A stretch of 22,895 nucleotides of DNA from a virus. Location of the stretch: the IMG/VR virus record IMGVR_UViG_3300037108_000111, positions 1 to 22,895 of that record. One strand, written 5' to 3'. The notes beneath the pieces were generated by a model. It saw nothing but the letters and a program-made list of their open reading frames with translations, was not told the DNA's origin and searched no databases. This document shows positions 19,370-22,895 of the stretch, piece after piece; the first letter of the stretch is position 1; each line of letters starts with the position of its first letter. Both the position numbers and the translations under genes were made by a program.

Positions 19370-19393
19370 CTGACCCCTGACCCCTGACCCCTG
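19370..19393 (-). repeat. Heptamer repeat block i
   Basis: Three exact CTGACCC units lie between the small head protein gene and the DUF1320 gene. They end only six bases before the next ATG and leave no clear ribosome-binding site for it. The minus strand has three GGGG runs with TCA loops. Confidence 0.85.
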
Positions 19394-19399
19394 GCGCCC

Positions 19400-19840
19400 A
19401 TGGCCTACGCGACTCAATCCGACCTGGTCCCCCTTCGCCTCACCGTGAAGGATCTGACCGAACTCACCGACGACGATAACAGCGGCGCCATCAACACAGC
19501 CGTTGTGGCCGCCGCGCTGGAAGAGGCTTCGGGCCGCGTTGAGAGCTACTGCCGCAACCGCTACATCACGCCGTTGCAGCAGTCGGACGATGTGAAGTCG
19601 CTCACCCTGGACATCGCCGTCTACCTGCTCTTCAGCCGGCGGCGCGAGACCAACGTGGGCGAGACGGTGAAGGATCGCTTCGACCAGGCGATCGCGTTTT
19701 TGAAAGACATCGCCAACTCCAAGGCCTCGCTCGACCAGCCCTCGGGCCAGCAGCCGCAAGCCTCGCTGGGCGGCCCGGAGATCTCCAGCAAAGACCGTCA
19801 CCTGCGCTTCGGCGACCGCGATCTGGAGGGCTTTGTATGA
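19400..19840 (+). CDS. DUF1320 head-tail connector protein, Mu gp36-like
   Basis: This 146-residue protein begins MAYATQSDLVPL, the DUF1320 hallmark. It continues with a helical core (AALEEASGRVESYCRNRYITPL, SLTLDIAVYLLFSRRRETN, VKDRFDQAIAFLKDIA) and a Gly-containing C-terminal tail (DRHLRFGDRDLEGFV). Family members act at the head-tail connector. The stop overlaps the next start as ATGA. The ATG lacks a visible ribosome-binding site because heptamer block i sits there, so initiation may be weak or coupled. The neighbours gpG-like and DUF1834 agree. Confidence 0.9.
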   Translation: MAYATQSDLVPLRLTVKDLTELTDDDNSGAINTAVVAAALEEASGRVESYCRNRYITPLQQSDDVKSLTLDIAVYLLFSRRRETNVGETVKDRFDQAIAFLKDIANSKASLDQPSGQQPQASLGGPEISSKDRHLRFGDRDLEGFV

Positions 19841-20508
19841 GCGAAGTGATCCAGATCGACAGCAGCCACACCCGCGTGGCCCTGGGCAAGTTCCGCGCAT
19901 CGCTCGCGGAAAAGGGCGAGCTGATGCGCCAGATCGGCCTGCTGATGCTGAAGAGCATCTATCAGACCTTTCGCGACGAAGGCTCGCCGCAAGGCTCCTG
20001 GCCGCGACTTGCGCCATCAACCGTCGCCAAGGATGCCAAATACTACGGCGCGGGGCACAAGCTGCTGATCGGGCGCGGCACGCTACGCAACTCCATCCAC
20101 GCGGCGAATACCGAGAACGAAACCACGATCGGCACTAATCTGATCTATGCCGCCGTCCACCAGTTCGGCTCGCGCGATCGCGGCTCGGTCTTCGGCCCGC
20201 GCACGGCCGCCATGGAAGCGGCGACCGCCAAGGTCAAGGCCCACACGCGCACAAGGCTTTCCTCCGGCCTGGGCGTGGGCCGCATGTCCATCCTGAACAA
20301 GATGGGGCGTCAGCAGATGCTGCGCCGGCGCATCGCCGGGCCGCGCAATCAGCGCGTCGAGAGCGTCTCCGCGCATACCCGCCACCAGAACATTCCCGCG
20401 CGGCCTTACGTTGTCTTTCGGCCGGAGGATCCCGGCCGCATTGAAGGCCTGGTGAGCGCATGGGTGAAGAGCAAGGTGCACGCCGCCGGATTGGAGCCGG
20501 GACGATGA
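19837..20508 (+). CDS. Phage virion morphogenesis protein, Mu gpG-like
   Basis: This 223-residue protein shows the virion-morphogenesis/tail-completion pattern: FRASLAEKGELMRQIGLLMLKSIYQTFRDEGSPQGSWPRLAPST, a KLLIGRGTLRNSI motif near 74-86, YAAVHQFGS at 105-113, and a C-terminal NIPARPYVVFRPED at about 186-199. This is typical of Mu gpG and P2 gpS relatives, which finish tails or join them to heads. The stretch between about 115 and 180 is a longer Arg-rich insertion than in many family members. It overlaps both neighbours as ATGA. Confidence 0.87.
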   Translation: MSEVIQIDSSHTRVALGKFRASLAEKGELMRQIGLLMLKSIYQTFRDEGSPQGSWPRLAPSTVAKDAKYYGAGHKLLIGRGTLRNSIHAANTENETTIGTNLIYAAVHQFGSRDRGSVFGPRTAAMEAATAKVKAHTRTRLSSGLGVGRMSILNKMGRQQMLRRRIAGPRNQRVESVSAHTRHQNIPARPYVVFRPEDPGRIEGLVSAWVKSKVHAAGLEPGR

Positions 20509-21029
20509 GCGGCTCTCCATCGCAGTTCCAGATCGCGCAGGTCGAAGCGGCTCTGATCGAGCTGCTCAAAGCCACGATGCCCGCGGCCTATGGCACGGTG
20601 GACGCGCCGGCGCTTATCGACATCGACTCCGTGGGCACGCGCGACTTCAACGCCGCGGGCCAGCTCGCCATCAAGCCGCCCTCGATGCGCGTGATGTTTG
20701 CCGGGGTGAAGTATGCCAACCTGCGCGACAATCAGCGCCTCACCTACCAGGGCGCTTTGAGCTTCGAGGTGATGTGCTTCGAGCAGAACCTGCGCTCCAA
20801 GGCGGACGAGCGGCTGAAGACCCTTGTCTTAGTGGGCGTGGCTCTGAATCAGCTTGCCGGCGCGCGCCTGGCGCTGGCCGATGGCACCAGCTCCATGCCT
20901 ATCGAACTCGAAGGCGTGCAGCTCGTCATCCCCGGCGACGGCGGCCCGGTGGATCAGTTCTTTTCGATCGCTCTTACCGTCGAGGGCATTGCACAGTTCA
21001 ACGGCCCGAATGCGAGGTTTGGATTATGA
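20505..21029 (+). CDS. DUF1834 protein, Mu gp37-like
   Basis: This 174-residue protein starts MSGSPSQFQIAQVEAALIELL. It contains strands such as MRVMFAGVKYANLRDNQR and LSFEVMCFEQNLRSK, then a helix (DERLKTLVLVGVALNQLAG) and a terminal IELEGVQLVIPGDGG. DUF1834/gp37 is a tail-terminator or connector-type protein in Mu-like phages. The ATG at 20505 overlaps the gpG-like stop as ATGA; a longer frame from 20460 lies in the previous gene's sequence and is less likely. Its stop overlaps the next start as ATGA. Confidence 0.85.
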   Translation: MSGSPSQFQIAQVEAALIELLKATMPAAYGTVDAPALIDIDSVGTRDFNAAGQLAIKPPSMRVMFAGVKYANLRDNQRLTYQGALSFEVMCFEQNLRSKADERLKTLVLVGVALNQLAGARLALADGTSSMPIELEGVQLVIPGDGGPVDQFFSIALTVEGIAQFNGPNARFGL

Positions 21030-21343
21030 GCGCGGCGGCTCCCGATTTCGTTCAGGTGCAGCTCACCGCGGCGGGCGTGGCCTTTGCCGGCGCGGGCGGG
21101 TATGTGCGCATCGCCAACGGCCACTTCGCCTACACCTTCACAGCCGTGCAGCCCGTGCGCGTGCTCAGCAGCGAATGGGCGAGGATGCTATCGCGGCAAT
21201 GCGCCGGCGGCGCTCCTATCCTCCAGCTTGCCGTGGCCGCGGCCAAAGCGGCATCTACAGGCAAGCGCGTTATCAAAGTTCCCGCGTCGCACACCGACGC
21301 ACCCCAGAGTCCCGTGGTTCAACCGACAAGCGAGGTGAAGTGA
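21026..21343 (+). CDS. Hypothetical 105-residue connector-region protein
   Basis: This protein (MSAAAPDFVQVQLTAAGVAF...) has a strand-rich N-terminal half (VRIANGHFAYTFTAVQPVRVLSSEWARML) and an Ala-rich helix followed by a proline-rich tail. The WARML and FTAVQPVRV stretches resemble small proteins encoded next to gp37 in other Mu-like phages. The start overlaps the gp37-like stop as ATGA, and its stop shares one base with the tail tube ATG, so expression is coupled. Function is inferred only from place, between gp37 and tube. Confidence 0.65.
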   Translation: MSAAAPDFVQVQLTAAGVAFAGAGGYVRIANGHFAYTFTAVQPVRVLSSEWARMLSRQCAGGAPILQLAVAAAKAASTGKRVIKVPASHTDAPQSPVVQPTSEVK

Positions 21344-22662
21344 TGGCCGGTCCTTACAACTTTCTCTCCCAGTGGAAAACACTCCGAAACCTGGTGCTCA
21401 GCGCCAACTCGCAGGCCGCCTGGAACACAGCGCTGGCCGATGCGAACCTGACCCGCCGCCAGCGCTTCGACGGCGCGGCGGCTTTGGAGCGCACCATCAC
21501 GCGCCGCTCCGACATTGCCTACGCGGGCAAGGGCACCGCCTTCGCCACCAATGGGCAGATCACGGCCTACGACACCAAGTTCGGCGGCTTCAAGGCGGAA
21601 CTCTCGCCCTGGCTGGCAGGCTGGATGCTGGCGCTGCTCAGCGGTGTTGACGTGGTTACGACGGGCGAGACTCCGCCGGTTCTGGCGTCGCTCGCGGGGA
21701 CTCTTGCCGTGGCCAACGCCACTGACATCCTCATCGGCACGCTCAGCGGCGTAAAGGGCGACGGCGTCACCGCCTACAGCATCACGCTGGGAACTCCGGG
21801 CACCACGGACACGATGGCCAACCTGCTGCACAACATCAACGTGACCAACGCCAGCTATGGCATCACGGCCGCGCTGAACCTGGCGGGAACGCAGATGACC
21901 TTTTCGGCCACCAGCGGAGACACGGGCGCGCCGACGATGGTGGGCACGGATCTCGCCGACGCCCTGGCGCCCGGCATCTACACCCACACCTTTGCCTTCG
22001 ACGAAACCACGCGCACGGCGGTGCCCACGACGCTCTATGTCGAAGACACCGAAGATCTGCATCACACCTACCCCGACATGTGCATGGACGAGGTGACGCT
22101 CACCATCAATGACATCGGCGCCATCATGGCGGAGATGAGCATGGTGGGCACCGGCCGCGAGATCGCGCACACTATCAACGCCATGCCCACCGCCCCCACC
22201 GAGAGCTATTTGCTCGGCTCCGATGGCGCACTCTCTTTCGGCCCCGTGGGCACGCCCGTCAGCTTCATCGGGCGGCACATGAATACCACCCTCAAGCTGT
22301 CGAATCAGCTTCAGGTCCACAAGGCGCCGGGCGGCGGCCTCTACGGCATCTTCGTGCGCAAGGGCAGCCCGAAATTCTCGTTGTCGACAACGTTTGCCGC
22401 CAAGGATACCGACGACATCTACACGCTCTTCGCCAACGACACGGCTGCCGATTATGCTTTGACCGTCAACTCCGGCGCGGCCGCGCAGATGACCATCTCC
22501 ATCCCGGCCATGCACCTTAAGACCACCAAGCTGGGCTTCGATGGCGATATGACCGTCTGGCAGGTGGAGAACGACGAAACCACCAACTACCAGGCGGCCG
22601 GCACGCCGCCCATCACGTTGACCGTAACCAACGCCATCGCGGCATACCTCGTCGGCGCTTAA
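21343..22662 (+). CDS. Phage tail tube protein with an inserted domain
   Basis: This 439-residue protein has a tail-tube-like beginning (GPYNFLSQWKTLRNLVLSA, TRRSDIAYAGKGTAFATNGQ, FGGFKAELSPWLAGWMLALL) and end (FSLSTTFAAKDTDDIYTLFA, MTISIPAMHLKTTKLGFDGD). Residues about 105-210 form a separate domain rich in Thr, Ala and Gly (TLAVANATDILIGTL, TMANLLHNINVTNASYGIT). That part resembles the repeat domain of flagellar hook-associated proteins or Ig-like display domains. A tube protein directly after gp37 with no sheath gene before it suggests a long, non-contractile tail. GAGGTGAAG lies upstream of the ATG. A well-formed terminator follows. Confidence 0.8.
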   Translation: MAGPYNFLSQWKTLRNLVLSANSQAAWNTALADANLTRRQRFDGAAALERTITRRSDIAYAGKGTAFATNGQITAYDTKFGGFKAELSPWLAGWMLALLSGVDVVTTGETPPVLASLAGTLAVANATDILIGTLSGVKGDGVTAYSITLGTPGTTDTMANLLHNINVTNASYGITAALNLAGTQMTFSATSGDTGAPTMVGTDLADALAPGIYTHTFAFDETTRTAVPTTLYVEDTEDLHHTYPDMCMDEVTLTINDIGAIMAEMSMVGTGREIAHTINAMPTAPTESYLLGSDGALSFGPVGTPVSFIGRHMNTTLKLSNQLQVHKAPGGGLYGIFVRKGSPKFSLSTTFAAKDTDDIYTLFANDTAADYALTVNSGAAAQMTISIPAMHLKTTKLGFDGDMTVWQVENDETTNYQAAGTPPITLTVTNAIAAYLVGA

Positions 22663-22674
22663 GACGTTTCTCCT

Positions 22675-22708
22675 GGGGAGACGGCGTGGGGCTTCTCCCC
22701 TCTTTTTC
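22675..22708 (+). terminator. Rho-independent terminator after the tail tube gene
   Basis: GGGGAGA (22675-22681) pairs with TCTCCCC (22694-22700), enclosing a loop of 12 bases, and is followed by CTTTTTC. It is the best intrinsic terminator in the window. Tail tube genes are often followed by a partial terminator that keeps tube levels high relative to downstream tail genes. The rest of the gap up to 22841 shows no gene. Confidence 0.75.
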
Positions 22709-22841
22709 TGTAGCGCCCGCGGCACCCCTTCGCCGCGGTTCGAACTCCGCATGGGCTGCGCGGGGTTCAGGCAAGGCCGGGTTCTCCACCTGGTGCGTAA
22801 AAACGTTGTAATGCGATAACGACCCTCCCGAGGAGAATCCC

Positions 22842-22895
22842 ATGCCCGTAATCGAACTCAAAGCGCCTCGCATATTGGCCATCGCCGATCGCAAG
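22842..22895 (+). CDS. Partial gene, probable tail protein (start only)
   Basis: An ATG at 22842 with GAGGAGAA six bases upstream starts a frame of 18 codons (MPVIELKAPRILAIADRK) that runs off the window edge. It is the gene after the tail tube, where tail assembly chaperones are usually encoded. The visible part is too short to identify. Whether a programmed frameshift is involved cannot be seen. Confidence 0.5.
   Translation, partial: MPVIELKAPRILAIADRK

Larger units (their letters stand above)
1..22895. mobile_element. Mu-like transposable phage/prophage, partial
   Basis: The window carries the signature set of a transposable phage. It has a DDE transposase followed by a MuB-type ATPase, a divergent repressor, and Mu-order structural genes: gp27-type small terminase, gp28-type large terminase, gp29-type portal, MuF, I-type protease/scaffold, gp36 (DUF1320), a gpG-like protein and gp37 (DUF1834). 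Neither phage end is identifiable: the left edge lies just past the last early gene and the right edge cuts a tail gene. Unlike Mu, the transposition genes run on the opposite strand to the late genes. Tail type is inferred to be siphovirus-like because no sheath gene precedes the tail tube. Whether this is an integrated prophage or a free phage contig cannot be told, as no host flank is visible. Confidence 0.9.

Noticed and set aside
21319-22752. 477-codon open frame on the minus strand opposite the tail tube gene
   Set aside because: The composition is His/Gly/Arg-rich as expected for antisense of a GC-rich gene. The plus-strand product is a recognisable tail protein.
22715-22780. GGTTCGAACTCCGC, resembling a tRNA T-arm
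   Set aside because: No matching acceptor stem, D-arm or anticodon arm can be placed on either strand around it, so it is not called a tRNA.

Overview
The window is most of a Mu-like transposable phage (a prophage or phage genome), cut at both ends. The host is probably an Acidobacteriota-type, GC-rich bacterium. That is inferred from the GC-rich coding, a small helix-turn-helix family and a secreted beta-domain protein of a style common in that phylum, and intergenic heptamer repeats. No host gene, rRNA or tRNA is present to prove it.

Layout. (1) Positions 36-4587, minus strand: an early operon whose neighbouring genes almost all overlap by ATGA. In transcription order it holds two small HTH-type regulators (4587-3806), a MuA/TnsB-like DDE transposase (3809-1950), a MuB-like AAA+ ATPase (1953-979), a secreted beta-domain protein and three tiny membrane proteins. 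(2) 4588-4710: the divergent control region. (3) 4711-6106, plus strand: an XRE-type repressor and a zinc-ribbon/PH-like protein of unknown role. (4) 6108-9464: lysis and envelope genes: a GH24 endolysin, an outer-membrane-like barrel, a lipoprotein, an 85-residue protein, and a holin-like protein fused in frame to an exported phospholipase-D-family nuclease domain. (5) 9465-15349: a membrane coiled-coil protein, a winged-helix-like protein, the small and large terminase subunits (Mu gp27/gp28 types), the portal (gp29 type), an Acb2-like anti-CBASS nucleotide sponge, and a MuF head protein. (6) 15427-19355: protease with nested scaffold, a decoration protein with duplicated beta domains, the major capsid protein and two small proteins, separated by RNA hairpins. 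(7) 19400-22895: connector and tail genes (DUF1320/gp36, gpG-like, DUF1834/gp37, a small protein, the tail tube) and the first 18 codons of the next gene. No sheath gene precedes the tube gene, which suggests a siphovirus-like tail.

How it works together. The repressor probably silences the divergent early promoter. When released, the A/B pair replicates the genome by transposition. The plus-strand genes then build heads, package DNA headful-style and lyse the cell. No Gam, Mor or C homologue was recognised, so the late activator is either outside the window or unfamiliar.

The most distinctive features are: the Acb2-like gene inside the head module, bracketed by inverted heptamer blocks; nine GGGGTCA/GGGATCA-type heptamer blocks, several of which match a G-quadruplex pattern; the holin-like/PLD fusion whose linker is one of those blocks; and a family of three related HTH domains in the early operon.
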